Assembly (NCBI RefSeq): GCF_019455385.1
Contig: NZ_JACOFR010000027.1
Location: forward strand, 29,105 to 93,104
DNA from: Bradyrhizobium sp. BR 10289
GTDB lineage: Bacteria > Pseudomonadota > Alphaproteobacteria > Rhizobiales > Xanthobacteraceae
Length of the DNA stretch: 64,000 nucleotides
Direction: 5' to 3'
The notes below the pieces were generated by a model, which worked only from the letters and a program-made list of their open reading frames with translations, searched no databases and had not been told where the DNA came from. Positions 25,956 to 36,089 of the stretch are shown here, in pieces (the stretch's first letter is position 1; the number at the start of each line of letters is the position of its first letter). A program made the translations under genes and the position numbers.

Positions 25956-25956
<1 letters not shown>
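25039..25956 (+). CDS. Peptide ABC transporter permease, DppC type
   Basis: 305 residues. Typical DppC layout: an N-terminal cytoplasmic stretch with WRRYSRHKLAVVSAFLLLVL, the AHPFGTDDLGQDLLARMIYG motif after helix 1, and the EAA loop EFVEAARALGASPVRQVVRH. It forms the heterodimeric pore with the DppB-type subunit. The gene starts inside the preceding one (35-base overlap), and its stop overlaps the next start by one base (TGATG). Confidence 0.93.
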
Positions 25957-26947
<991 letters not shown>

Positions 26948-26951
<4 letters not shown>

Positions 26952-27916
26952 GCGAACCCTTGCTCCGCGTCAGCGGCCTGAAGAAACATTTCCCGGTGCT
27001 CGGCGGCCTGCTGTCGCGCCAGGTCGGCAGCGTTTATGCGGTCGACGGCGTGTCGTTCTCGGTCAACCGCGGCGAGACGCTCGGTCTCGTCGGCGAATCC
27101 GGCTGTGGCAAGTCCACCACCGGCCGCTGCGTGCTGCGTCTGATCGAGCCGACCGACGGCGAGGTCACTTTCGACGGCCAGGACGTGCGCAGCCTCGGTG
27201 GCAACGATCTGCGCGCGATGCGGCGGAACATGCAGCTGGTGTTCCAGGATCCGTTCGCTTCGCTCAATCCGCGCATGACGGTCGGCGCCATCCTTGGCGA
27301 GGCCCTCGTTATTCATAAGCTTGGGTCATCCGCCAAGGAGCGCGAGGAGCGCGTCGCCAGCCTGCTCGTCAAGGTCGGGCTCAAGGCCGAGCACATGCGC
27401 CGCTATCCGCACGAATTCTCCGGCGGCCAGCGCCAGCGCATCGTGATCGCGCGCGCGCTCGCGGTCGAGCCGAAGCTGATCGTCTGCGACGAGCCGGTCT
27501 CCGCGCTCGACGTCTCGATCCAGGCCCAGGTCATCAATCTCCTGGAAGACCTCCAGGCCGAGCTCAATCTCACCTATCTCTTCGTCGCGCACGATCTTTC
27601 GGTGGTCGAGCACATCTCCGACCGCGTCGCGGTGATGTATCTCGGGCGCATCGTCGAGCTCGCGAAGGCCAGCGACCTCTACCGCAATCCGCAGCATCCC
27701 TACACCAGGGCGCTGTTGTCGGCGGTGCCGGTGCCCGATCCAAAGCTCAAGCGCGAGCGCATCCGTCTCAAGGGTGACGTGCCGAGCCCGATGAAGCCGC
27801 CGTCCGGCTGCCACTTCCACACCCGCTGTCCGATCGCCCAGCCGCGCTGTTCGGAGAGTGCGCCGGAGCTGAAGGAGGGGGCGGGCGGCCATTTCGTGGC
27901 GTGTCATCTCGCCTGA
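26948..27916 (+). CDS. Peptide ABC transporter ATP-binding protein, DppF type
   Basis: 322 residues. Walker A GESGCGKSTTGR, FQDPFASLNPR, signature FSGGQRQRIVIARAL, Walker B LIVCDEPVSALD and VAHDLSVV, with the C-terminal Cys motif GCHFHTRCPIAQPRC. With the DppD-type partner it makes the ATPase pair. ATG 26948 overlaps the previous stop; the upstream frame is a shadow. This is the last gene of the five-gene operon and converges on the HAD gene. Confidence 0.93.
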
Positions 27917-27939
27917 TTTCCAGTCAGGCGGAGCACGCT

Positions 27940-28563
27940 TCATTGGTCGTGAAGCAGGCCGTATTCCGAAAGCGCCTGCCTGAAAGTCTCCACTGACGAG
28001 TGGTGATGTGCGAGCAGGCCCGCCTTGCGCGCGCCGGCGACATTGGCAGCGAGATCGTCGACGAACAGGACGGTCTTCGGCTCCGCCTGTAGCTCCGACA
28101 GGCAGAGGCGATAGCAGTGCGGGTCCGGCTTTGCCGTCTTGAACCGGGCCGAGGCGTAGATCTTGGAGCCGAACAGCGGCCGCAACTCCGGCAGCAGCGT
28201 GTCGATATGGTCAGCGACCAGGGTGGTGTTGTTGGTCAGGATGGCAATGTCGACGGTCTCGCGCAGACGACGGACAATCTCCAGCATCGCGCGATCGGCC
28301 TGCATCGAACGGCGCCGCGCCTCCACCCACTCCTCGAGCGATAACGGATAGCCGATGCGTTCGCCAAAGCCGCGTAGATAGTCGGCGGTATCGAGCGTGC
28401 CGGAATCGCCGAGCAGCTCGAAACCGCTGCCCCAGATCGCCTCGTGGATGAACGCGCTGGTCGATCCTGAAAGCTCCGCCAGACACGCGACGCGCTTGCC
28501 CCTGTCGTAGTCGCAGAGGACATTGTCCATGTCGAACAGGACGAACTTGATGTCATCGGTCAC
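27940..28563 (-). CDS. HAD-superfamily hydrolase
   Basis: 207 residues from GTG 28563. HAD motifs: I, VLFDMDNVLCDYD (nucleophile and acid Asp); II, AILTNNTT; III, Lys in FKTAKPDPH; IV, VLFVDDLAANVAGA. The cap is a small helical insertion between motifs I and II, as in the HAD-IA / epoxide hydrolase N-terminal-like phosphatases. Substrate cannot be predicted. Confidence 0.88.
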   Translation of the reverse strand: MTDDIKFVLFDMDNVLCDYDRGKRVACLAELSGSTSAFIHEAIWGSGFELLGDSGTLDTADYLRGFGERIGYPLSLEEWVEARRRSMQADRAMLEIVRRLRETVDIAILTNNTTLVADHIDTLLPELRPLFGSKIYASARFKTAKPDPHCYRLCLSELQAEPKTVLFVDDLAANVAGARKAGLLAHHHSSVETFRQALSEYGLLHDQ

Positions 28564-28663
28564 GGCGGAGCTCTCGGATGGCCGAACATCCGGCCAGCAC
28601 GAGATTCATACCTTACCGAAATCCGGCCGACAAATCCGGATGCGGGCCGAACGCGTAAGTGGT

Positions 28664-28885
28664 CTATTCCTCCAGAGTGAAGCCGACCCGCAGCGTCACC
28701 TGATAATGACCCACGGTATTGTTCTCGATGTGGCCGCGCGTCTGCACCACTTCGAACCATTTCATCTCGCGGATGGTCTTGGCGGCGCGGCTGATCGCGT
28801 TCTTGATCGCATCCTCGATCGAGGTTTCGGACGATCCGACCAGTTCAAGGATCTTGTAGACGTGATCCTGCTCAGTTGTGGGCAT
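28664..28885 (-). CDS. Dodecin family flavin-binding protein
   Basis: 73 residues from ATG 28885 with GGGAGG seven bases upstream. The fold pattern is the dodecin one: VYKILELVGSSETSIEDAIK, then AKTIREMKWFEVVQTRGHIE, then YQVTLRVGFTLEE. The Trp in KWFEVV is the flavin-stacking residue in known dodecins. Dodecins form hollow 12-mers that store or buffer flavin or CoA. Monocistronic. Confidence 0.92.
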   Translation of the reverse strand: MPTTEQDHVYKILELVGSSETSIEDAIKNAISRAAKTIREMKWFEVVQTRGHIENNTVGHYQVTLRVGFTLEE

Positions 28886-29018
28886 GACGTGCCTCCCTTT
28901 GGTTACGCCGCGGCAGGCGCGGCCATGCGAAGCCGCGCGCTGTTGCATCGTTCCCAACTGAACGGGCGCCAACGTCACGGGTTCCGTCAGGTGCGGGGAT
29001 CCGCCTGGGGAAGCCAAA

Positions 29019-30275
29019 CTATTTTGTAGCGGGCGCCGCCTGCGGCAGGACGGACGCAGGCTCCGTCCCGCGCCACACCAGCCGCAGCAGCAGAACCAGA
29101 AGCGCCATCAGCGCGAAGCCGCCGATGGCCGGCGCGAAATGCTGACTGGGATCTGCCTTCTGCCCGAACTGCACGGCCAGTCGCCCCGATTGCAGCAGCC
29201 CATAGGCGCCGGCAATCAGGATCAGCCCGTAGATCAAATTGCGCTCGCGCGGGCTCGCCATTTTGGCAAGATCGGGCAAGGCCAAAGCGAGGCCGATCCC
29301 GAGGATCGGCAGGTCGTAATCATAGGCGTAAGGACTGATCATCACCGACACCATCACGGTGACGCCGAGAGCGAATTTGGACGAAACACGGCGCAGCATT
29401 CCGAGCACGATGGCGAACAAGGCCAGCCCCGCAACGGCCATCTGTCCCCAGAAGGCGGCGCTCGCGGGGAAGCCGGCCTTGTACAGCGCCGCATAGGTCG
29501 AGATCATCCGGAAGAGCGGATAGAAACCCTGTTCGAGAAAGCTCGCCGATTCCCTGATCGCACCTAGCCACGCGAGCCAGATCTGCCAGCCGAACAGGAG
29601 CGTGCAGAGCAGGGAGCTCGTCAACACGACGCTCGCGGCCGTTCCAAGCGCAATCCAGCGCCGCGTCACGAGCAGATAGACGCCGGCGGCAATCGCAAGA
29701 TGCGGCTTGATCACCATCGCGCCAAGCGCAAGGCCGGCGAGCCATTGCCGCCGTTCGAGGTTGAGGCAGACCAGCGCCAGCAACGCGCCGGTGAGAAAGC
29801 CGTTCTGTCCGCAGCCGATGGTGATCGCCAGCGCCGGAAACAGGATCACCAGCGCTAGCGCGAAATTCGCTCCCGAGATCGCGCGCAGCGTCACGAGATA
29901 GAGCGCGAGCGTTGCAATCGTGAACAGGAGATAGCCGACGCCGACTGGCAGGAAGGCGAACGGCGCGACAAGGAGCGCGTATTGCGGCGGGTAGGTCCAG
30001 GGCATGAACCCGGTCATGCCGCCGGCGGCCTCCATCTGCATCTTCAGCAGCGCCTCGAAATGATAGACTTGGTCGAGATCGCCGCGCCAGACACGCTGTG
30101 CGACGATGTGGAAGGCGTCGAAATCGGCGAGCTCGCGGTCCGCCCAGCCGCCGAAGCGGGCAAACCAGAACGTCTTGAAAGCCACGATCACCGCCAGTGC
30201 CGCCAGGATGAAGCGCACATAGGTGGTCCGCTTCGACGGCGAGAGGCGAACCTGTTCCAGGGTTTCGGCGAGCAT
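29019..30275 (-). CDS. DUF2029/GT87-family membrane glycosyltransferase-like protein
   Basis: 418 residues with about ten hydrophobic segments. It begins MLAETLEQVRLSPSKRTTYV. The first periplasmic loop has the acidic motif DFDAFHIVAQRVWRGDLDQV and PWTYPPQYALLVAPF, the signature of GT-C mannosyltransferase-like DUF2029 proteins, which use polyprenyl-phosphate sugars; this one's donor is unknown. I start at ATG 30275; the extra 22 residues upstream look non-coding. The 320 bases before it hold no other gene, only a palindrome near 30531. Confidence 0.8.
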   Translation of the reverse strand: MLAETLEQVRLSPSKRTTYVRFILAALAVIVAFKTFWFARFGGWADRELADFDAFHIVAQRVWRGDLDQVYHFEALLKMQMEAAGGMTGFMPWTYPPQYALLVAPFAFLPVGVGYLLFTIATLALYLVTLRAISGANFALALVILFPALAITIGCGQNGFLTGALLALVCLNLERRQWLAGLALGAMVIKPHLAIAAGVYLLVTRRWIALGTAASVVLTSSLLCTLLFGWQIWLAWLGAIRESASFLEQGFYPLFRMISTYAALYKAGFPASAAFWGQMAVAGLALFAIVLGMLRRVSSKFALGVTVMVSVMISPYAYDYDLPILGIGLALALPDLAKMASPRERNLIYGLILIAGAYGLLQSGRLAVQFGQKADPSQHFAPAIGGFALMALLVLLLRLVWRGTEPASVLPQAAPATK

Positions 30276-30530
30276 GGCGGCGGAGACCTCGAACCTGACG
30301 GATGGGCGGCCGGCCGGGCGGGGTCCGCAGATCCCTGCCAAACTGCCATTCGAGGCTTAAGGGACGGTAACGAATCCGGAAGGATTTTGGCGGCAGCGCC
30401 TCCCTGCCGGAACAGCAGGCGCAGGAATCGGTCCGGCTCGTGGCCCATCTTGGGCCCGGCAGGGGCTCGATTTTCTGCCGATTGACGTGAACGTTCTTTT
30501 CGAAATCGCCCGGGCGCGCCGGCTGGGCTC

Positions 30531-30556
30531 GCTTGCCCGTTCCGGAACAGGCAAGC
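30531..30556. promoter_or_regulatory. 26-bp near-perfect palindrome upstream of the GH16 gene
   Basis: GCTTGCCCGTTCC (30531-30543) followed by GGAACAGGCAAGC (30544-30556). The arms are reverse complements except for one position. It ends 40 bases before the GH16 start codon, in the gap between it and the divergent GT87-like gene. It could be an operator for a dimeric regulator or an mRNA hairpin. The rest of the 30276-30595 gap shows nothing I can assign. Confidence 0.5.
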
Positions 30557-30595
30557 TAACCTCGGTGAGTTTCTCGGCAGGTTCGATGTGCGGCG

Positions 30596-31597
30596 ATGAT
30601 CGACAGTTGGACGAGGGGCGCTCTGGTTGCCATCGGTTTGTCGGTCGTGCCGGTGCCTGACGTCGCGCAGGACGGGCTTCATGACGCGCCGCGAAGCCTG
30701 TCGCTGCAGGTCACCACCGATCCTTCGACGATCGCATGCCGGAGGCTGGAGAGCATTAATCCCGCCTCGCTCGCCTTCCTTTCGCTGCGCCGGACGTTCA
30801 GCGACGATTTCGACGAGCATCCTCTCTCGCATGGGCGCTGGGTGCCGCATTATGCCGGCGGTGCGGCGTGGCCGGAGGCCCGCTATTGGGGCGGCGACGG
30901 CTCCGACTTCAAGCGCAAGACCAGCGCCAATGGCGAGCAGCAGATCTATGTCGATCCACGCTACGCCGGGCGCGCGGAGACGCCGCTCGGGCTCGATCCC
31001 TTCAAGGTCAAGGACGGCGTGCTCTCGATCGTCGCCAGCCGGACGCCGCCGGACTTGAAATCCGTGCTGTTCAACAACGACTACATCTCGGGAATTCTGA
31101 CGACGCAGGGCACGTTCGCGCAGAAGCACGGCTATTTCGAAATCCGCGCCAAGGTGCCGGTTGGCCACGCGGTGTGGCCGGCGTTCTGGATGCTGGCCGA
31201 TGACGGCGGCTGGCCGCCGGAGGTCGACGTGCTCGAGGGCCGTGGCGGGCTCCCCGGCGATCTCGTCATGACCACGCATTGGCGGATTCCATCGACCCAG
31301 AAGATCCAGTCCTGCGGCTTCGACTTCGCGGTCGGCGATGCCTCGAAGGCCTTTCACAATTACGGTGTGCTGTGGGAGGAAGACCGCCTGGTCTATTTCA
31401 TCGACCGCAAGCCGGTGTCCGACATCAAGGTGCCGATCGGCTTCGACGATCCTATGTACATGATCGTCAATCTCGCGATCGGATCAAAGTTCTTTCCCGG
31501 CGTCAGTCAGGTCGATGCGGAATCGCCGCCGCGCGTCGCGTTCGAGATCGACCGGATTTCCGCTTATCAAATCGATATGGAGCAGGCGCGGAGATAG
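30596..31597 (+). CDS. Glycoside hydrolase family 16 (beta-glucanase-like)
   Basis: 333 residues. The catalytic motif is GWPPEVDVLEGRG (E-x-D-x-x-E, nucleophile and acid/base Glu). Around it are the GH16 strands GYFEIRAKVPVGHAVWPAFW and FHNYGVLWEEDRLVYFID. The N-terminus may be a weak signal. Bacterial GH16 enzymes cut beta-1,3/1,4 glucans or trim secreted polysaccharide (ExoK/ExsH type); with a GT87-like membrane protein divergent from it, a role in surface polysaccharide is plausible. The ribosome site is weak, so the start is uncertain. Confidence 0.85.
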   Translation: MIDSWTRGALVAIGLSVVPVPDVAQDGLHDAPRSLSLQVTTDPSTIACRRLESINPASLAFLSLRRTFSDDFDEHPLSHGRWVPHYAGGAAWPEARYWGGDGSDFKRKTSANGEQQIYVDPRYAGRAETPLGLDPFKVKDGVLSIVASRTPPDLKSVLFNNDYISGILTTQGTFAQKHGYFEIRAKVPVGHAVWPAFWMLADDGGWPPEVDVLEGRGGLPGDLVMTTHWRIPSTQKIQSCGFDFAVGDASKAFHNYGVLWEEDRLVYFIDRKPVSDIKVPIGFDDPMYMIVNLAIGSKFFPGVSQVDAESPPRVAFEIDRISAYQIDMEQARR

Positions 31598-31639
31598 CGG
31601 GTCGAATGCCGCAAGAAACGCCAAACCGCATTTCCGTCC

Positions 31640-32197
31640 CTACGGATCCAGCTCCGTATCCCAGTAGAGATAGTCCAGCCAGCTATCGTGCAGATAGTTC
31701 GGCGGGAACAGGCGGCCGTTGCGGTGGAGCTGATGCACGGTCGGCGCGAACGCGCTCTGGCGCGGAAACATCTTTGCTTGCGCCGGTGTCAGGTTGCCCT
31801 TGCGCAGGTTACAGGGCGAGCAGGCCGCGACCACGTTCTCCCAGGTGGTCTGGCCGCCTTTGCTGCGCGGGATGATGTGGTCGAAGGTAAGGTCTTCCGG
31901 AGAGCCGCAATATTGGCAGGCGAAACGATCGCGCAGGAAGACGTTGAACCGGGTGAAGGCTGGATGCGTCGTCGGCTTGACGAAGGATTTGAGCGAGACG
32001 ACGCTCGGCAGCTGCATTTGCAGCGTGGGGCTGTGAACCGCCTGATCGTAATGCGCGACGATGTTGACGCGGTCGAGGAACACCGCCTTGATCGCGTCCT
32101 GCCACGACCACAGAGACAGTGGGTAGTAACTCAGCGGCCGGAAGTCCGCGTTGAGGACCAGCACCGGCCAACTGCCTTGCGAGACATGTGCGTTCAA
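31640..32197 (-). CDS. HNH endonuclease-family protein
   Basis: 185 residues from TTG 32197 (GGGAG about seven bases before). The HNH module is complete: zinc pairs CQYCG and CSPCN, and the catalytic DHIIPRSKGGQTTWENVVAA. The N-terminal ~90 residues (VLVLNADFRPLSYYPLSLWS) are the extension typical of the alphaproteobacterial stand-alone HNH protein. No mobile-element genes are near, so this is a resident, probably housekeeping, nuclease of unknown role. An ATG nearby is out of frame. Confidence 0.9.
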   Translation of the reverse strand: MNAHVSQGSWPVLVLNADFRPLSYYPLSLWSWQDAIKAVFLDRVNIVAHYDQAVHSPTLQMQLPSVVSLKSFVKPTTHPAFTRFNVFLRDRFACQYCGSPEDLTFDHIIPRSKGGQTTWENVVAACSPCNLRKGNLTPAQAKMFPRQSAFAPTVHQLHRNGRLFPPNYLHDSWLDYLYWDTELDP

Positions 32198-32407
32198 GTA
32201 ACGCTCCCGGCCTCCAATATACGCTGCGAAGCAGCATGTGTTGACATACTACATGCAGCGTGACGGGATTGTGAAGCCCGTCGAGCGACTTATTCAGGCG
32301 CATGCAATGCGGCGGCGGGGTGGCAAAGCGCTCAAAAAGCCGCGATCCGGGGCAGGCTTGGGGCTGGCGCGGAACTGCCTTCGCCAGCGCGTGGTGTCCC
32401 TGCGCGG

Positions 32408-33385
32408 CTACTCCCGTACCCGCTCCAGCTTCTGCAGACACCGCGTTGCGCGGACGACGGGCGGCATCTCCTCATCCGGAAAACTCGTGGTCCAGTTGGT
32501 GACGCCGACCTCGCCGATATAGATGTCGCCCCTCGAATCCAGCGCGATGCCGTGCGGTGCCAGGAATTTGCCGCTGGCAACCCCCGGGCCGTCCTCGCCG
32601 CCGAGCCGGGCAATGCGCTTGCCCTGCGCATCCACGATCGACAGTCGCGGGCCGAGATTGGGGACCTTGCGGTTGATGTCGAGGCCGGGACCGAGCTCGC
32701 CGATCACGAAGGTCGGGCTCCTGGCCCCGCCGCAGCAGCACAGCGCGCAGGGACGGTGGAGGTTGTTCCACTGCGTCTCGTATTTGCCCTCGCCGTCGAA
32801 CACCTGCACGCGGTGGTTCTCGCGGTCGGCAACATAGACCCAGCCGTCGGCATCGGTGGCAATGTTGTGCACGATGTTGAACTGGCCGGGATCGGTGCCC
32901 GGCTCGCCCCAGCTTTTGATCAGCTTGCCGTCCGGCGTGTATTTGTGCACCCGCGCATTGCCATAGCCGTCCGAGACGTAGATCTCGCCCTTCGGCGACA
33001 GCGCGGTGTGGGTGCAGCGATGGAACGGCTCCCCGCTCATGAATGGCGCGGGCTTCGCCGGCATGCCGATCGTCAGCAGCACCTCGCCCTCGTTGGTGCA
33101 TTTGCGCACGGTGTGATCGCCGTCATCGGTGCAGTAGAGATTGTCGTCGGCATCGATATGCAGCCCATGCGCCCGGGAGAACAGGCCTTCGCCGAAGCTG
33201 CGCAGAAAATTGCCCTCGCGGTCGAGTACCACCATCGGATGTTCGCCCCGGTTGAAGACGTAGACGTGGTCCTTGCTATCGACCGCGACGGAAGCGACGT
33301 CGGTCAGCATCCAGCCGTCCGGCAACTTTGCGAAATTGTCGACGACGCGGTAGCGGTGCTCGCCGGTGCCGAGAATAGCTGGCAT
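32408..33385 (-). CDS. NHL-repeat beta-propeller protein (peptidylamidoglycolate-lyase-like)
   Basis: 325 residues from ATG 33385. NHL-type blades recur (VAVDSKDHVYVFNRGEHPM, LHIDADDNLYCTDDGDHTVR, ALSPKGEIYVSDGYGNARVH, IATDADGWVYVADRENHRVQ). His, Tyr and Arg at blade edges recall the zinc-lyase of peptide amidation, which many bacteria share as an orphan. There is a CALCCCGG cysteine cluster near residue 215, unusual for a propeller. No signal peptide. It follows the flavin monooxygenase gene by 62 bases in the same direction. Confidence 0.82.
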   Translation of the reverse strand: MPAILGTGEHRYRVVDNFAKLPDGWMLTDVASVAVDSKDHVYVFNRGEHPMVVLDREGNFLRSFGEGLFSRAHGLHIDADDNLYCTDDGDHTVRKCTNEGEVLLTIGMPAKPAPFMSGEPFHRCTHTALSPKGEIYVSDGYGNARVHKYTPDGKLIKSWGEPGTDPGQFNIVHNIATDADGWVYVADRENHRVQVFDGEGKYETQWNNLHRPCALCCCGGARSPTFVIGELGPGLDINRKVPNLGPRLSIVDAQGKRIARLGGEDGPGVASGKFLAPHGIALDSRGDIYIGEVGVTNWTTSFPDEEMPPVVRATRCLQKLERVRE

Positions 33386-33447
33386 CTATGATCCCTTCTC
33401 TTCGTGCGAGTGCGCGATTGTCGCCGCGTTCGCAATGACGATGGAGC

Positions 33448-35223
33448 TCAAGCCGAGCCCGCCTCACGCCCTAATATCCCCTCCTCGATTGCCTTGATCT
33501 GCAACGCGAGATATTTCGAGTTGATCCGGCACTGCGCAAGGCTGCCGGCGATGAACCACAGGCCGGGTTGTGCAGTCCGCACATACATGTTGCGCAGCTC
33601 GAACCCATCGCCAAAACCCCAGATCGGGCTGACGCGGTCGGCAACGCCGTCGCCGAACAATTTTCGCACCAGTATTTCCTGCGGCTTGTAGCCGGTGGAG
33701 AGCACGATGAGGTCAGCGGCAATGACCGCGCCGTCCTTCATCCGCGCGCCGTCGGCCGTGAAGCTCTCGATGTCCTCGAACTGCTTCAGCTTGATCGCGC
33801 CCTCGACAATCAGGTTGGAGCAGCCGACGTTGAAATAATAGCCGCCGCCGCGGGTGAGGTATTTGAACTGCCAGCCGGTGCCGGCGTCGCCGAAGTCGAG
33901 CTTGAAGCCGACGCGGCGGAGGCCGTCGAGCAGCTCCTTGTCGAGCTCCTTGGACTGCTCGGTCAGCATCACATGTGTTTTCTTCGCCAGCGGCGTCGGC
34001 ATCGAGGCCGCGATGAGATCGTTGTCCTCGAGCGTGCCCTCGTTGTAGGTCGCATAAGCCAGCTGCGCCGAAGGCTCGATATTGGTGACCAGCGTCGGCG
34101 AGCGCTGCACCAGCGTCACCTCCGCGCCGCTGGAATGAAGGTCTTGCGCGATGTCATGTCCGCTGTTGCCGGTGCCGATCACGATGGCGCGCTTGCCGGT
34201 CCAGTTCTCGCCGTCCTCGTAGCAGCTGGAATGCAGCAACGTGCCTTTGAATCTATCGAGGGTCGGAATGTCAGGGATATTGGCGATACCGCTGACGCCG
34301 GTTGCCATGATCACGTGGCGCGGATGCATGGTGCGCTTGCTGCCGTCGGCACGGCGCAGGGCTGCGGTCCAGTGGCTTTTCGCCTCGTCGTAGGCGCCGC
34401 CCTCGAACTCAGTGCCGGTCCAGAAATTCAGCTCCATCGCATCGACGTAAGCTTCAAACCAGTTGGCGAGCTTGTCCTTGGGGATGTAGGTCGGCCAGCT
34501 CGGCGGGAACGGCATGTAGGGCATGTGATTGACCTGCACCTGGTTGTGCAGGGTCAGCGCGTGATAACGCTTGCGCCAATTGTCGCCGATCCGGCTCTCG
34601 CGATCGACGATCAGCGTGTCGACCTTCAACTGCTTCAGCCGCGCTGCGATCGCAAGCCCGGCCTGGCCGCCGCCGACCACCAGCACGGCCGGGTCGCGAT
34701 CGCCGTAGTCGCGCGCGGCATTGCGCAAATCGAGCCAGTTCGGCCCGCGGAAATCGCGCGAATAGGCTTGGCCGCGCGGCCGCGAGGTGCCGAGCTGTTC
34801 TTCGAATCCTTTGAGCTCCTCGAGCGCGGTGAGCAGCGTCCACGCCTTCAATTGATCGCCGTCGGCAGCATCGGGAATGAGCCGCAGAATGCCGCTGCCC
34901 CGACCGATCGCCGTCTCGAAATTGAAGATCGCTTCGATGTTGTTGGTCCCGGCGCGCATCACCCAGCGCGGCGGCGCGCGGTTCGGGGCGATCTTGAAGC
35001 TGGTCGGTGCCGCCTTGGGCGCGAGCACGTTCAGCGCTTGGGCGATCGCATCGCGGCCGGCAAGCGTCTGCAGGTTCCAGCTCAACGCCAGCACGTCGCG
35101 CCAAAAACTTTCGCCAACGAACAGGCGGTCGAGCGCTTCGCGATCGGGTCTGCCAAGCGCGCGCTCGAACGTGTCGAGCCAGGCTTGCGCGGCGACGGAA
35201 ATATCCTGCGTCCTGTCCAGCAT
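33448..35223 (-). CDS. FAD/NAD(P)-dependent flavin monooxygenase with N-terminal NTF2-like domain
   Basis: 591 residues. The first ~150 residues resemble a SnoaL/NTF2-like barrel (FERALGRPDREALDRLFVGE, FWRDVLALSWNLQTLAGRD). Then FAD Rossmann VVGGGQAGLAIAARL, NADPH Rossmann VIGTGNSGHDIAQDL, and the fingerprint FKGTLLHSSCYEDG between them (FxGxxxHxxxY, of the FMO/N-hydroxylase type). It probably hydroxylates or Baeyer-Villiger-oxidises a small organic substrate. GAGG precedes ATG 35223. Confidence 0.88.
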   Translation of the reverse strand: MLDRTQDISVAAQAWLDTFERALGRPDREALDRLFVGESFWRDVLALSWNLQTLAGRDAIAQALNVLAPKAAPTSFKIAPNRAPPRWVMRAGTNNIEAIFNFETAIGRGSGILRLIPDAADGDQLKAWTLLTALEELKGFEEQLGTSRPRGQAYSRDFRGPNWLDLRNAARDYGDRDPAVLVVGGGQAGLAIAARLKQLKVDTLIVDRESRIGDNWRKRYHALTLHNQVQVNHMPYMPFPPSWPTYIPKDKLANWFEAYVDAMELNFWTGTEFEGGAYDEAKSHWTAALRRADGSKRTMHPRHVIMATGVSGIANIPDIPTLDRFKGTLLHSSCYEDGENWTGKRAIVIGTGNSGHDIAQDLHSSGAEVTLVQRSPTLVTNIEPSAQLAYATYNEGTLEDNDLIAASMPTPLAKKTHVMLTEQSKELDKELLDGLRRVGFKLDFGDAGTGWQFKYLTRGGGYYFNVGCSNLIVEGAIKLKQFEDIESFTADGARMKDGAVIAADLIVLSTGYKPQEILVRKLFGDGVADRVSPIWGFGDGFELRNMYVRTAQPGLWFIAGSLAQCRINSKYLALQIKAIEEGILGREAGSA

Positions 35224-35376
35224 GCGTGACCTCGTGGCCGTCTTCGCGGCGTTTCCTCTGAGGCCGACGCTATACCGGTTCGACAGTTGCCAAAAGCGCC
35301 TTACCCGAGCAATGTGAGCATGTGGCCCTGCTCAGGCGGAATGCGGCCCTGCAGCGTCTTGGTATCCACACAATGG

Positions 35377-35400
35377 AAAGGCTCCACCTTGGTGGAGCCT
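35377..35400 (-). terminator. Rho-independent-type terminator
   Basis: AAAGGCTCCACC (35377-35388) and GGTGGAGCC (from 35391) plus TTT form a 12-bp perfect stem with a two-base centre. Read on the minus strand it lies 45 bases after the stop of the 35445-36071 gene. The plus strand also continues with TTTCTCTC, so it may work in both directions. The rest of the 35224-35444 gap shows no gene. Confidence 0.75.
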
Positions 35401-35444
35401 TTCTCTCTCGTTGAGTGCCAGTCAGCCTACAGGTGGCAAGCCAA

Positions 35445-36071
35445 TTACCTTCGCGTGCCCGCACCATACAGTTCGCGTTCACGACCGACGTCGTCAGGCG
35501 AGAGCGGCGGGCTCGCGGCATCGAAGTCGGTCCAGCCGGCCTTTTGCCAGGCCGCGCTCCGATCCTGCAGGTTCACCGACCTCTCATGCAGAAGGGCATC
35601 GAGGCGCGAGCGGTCCTGATCGGGCACCTTCGCCGAGACCAGCGTTCCGCCGCGGCGGACGCCCTCGGCGTAGCGCGACGCATCGTCCCTCGAAACGCCG
35701 GCTTGGGTCAGCGCGCCGACGATCCCGCCCGTTGCAGCGCCGGCTGCGGCACCCGCGGCCGTCGATGCCAGCCAGCCCGCAGCGACGACCGGTCCGAGCC
35801 CGGGAATAGCCAGCAGCCCGAGCCCCGCAAGGAGGCCGGCAGCGCCACCGAGGCCTGCACCGACTCCGGCGCCGGTGCCCGCGCCTTCGGCACGATCATC
35901 GACGCCGTCGCCATCGCGATCGACCTTGCCGGTCGAGCTGCCGTACCAATTGTCCGAATTGTTGGCGACGATGCTGATGTCGGAGTGCGGCACTCCGGCG
36001 GACTCGAGACGGGCGACTGCACGTTCCGCGTCCGAATAATTGTCGTAGAGTCGAGAAATGGTGGTCGTCAT
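35445..36071 (-). CDS. General-stress-protein-17M/YflT-like protein
   Basis: 208 residues behind GGAGGAGG. The N-terminus (MTTTISRLYDNYSDAERAVA) matches the start of the YflT/17M stress-protein domain. A central Gly/Ala-rich hydrophobic hairpin (about 70-125) may insert in membranes, and the C-terminal domain ends SVNLQDRSAAWQKAGWTDFD. It contains DRDGDGVDDRAEGAG, an EF-hand-like acidic loop. Proteins of this kind are induced by general stress in alphaproteobacteria. It forms an operon with the gene at 36090, 18 bases upstream. Confidence 0.75.
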   Translation of the reverse strand: MTTTISRLYDNYSDAERAVARLESAGVPHSDISIVANNSDNWYGSSTGKVDRDGDGVDDRAEGAGTGAGVGAGLGGAAGLLAGLGLLAIPGLGPVVAAGWLASTAAGAAAGAATGGIVGALTQAGVSRDDASRYAEGVRRGGTLVSAKVPDQDRSRLDALLHERSVNLQDRSAAWQKAGWTDFDAASPPLSPDDVGRERELYGAGTRR

Positions 36072-36089
36072 GTCTTATCCTCCTCCGGA

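Noticed and set aside
28523..29029. 168-residue plus-strand frame
   Set aside because: Antisense to the dodecin gene and its promoter region; dodecin is unmistakable on the other strand.
31640..32197. HNH nuclease as a sign of a mobile element or restriction system
   Set aside because: No integrase, methylase, phage or intron features nearby; the protein is the common stand-alone alphaproteobacterial HNH type.
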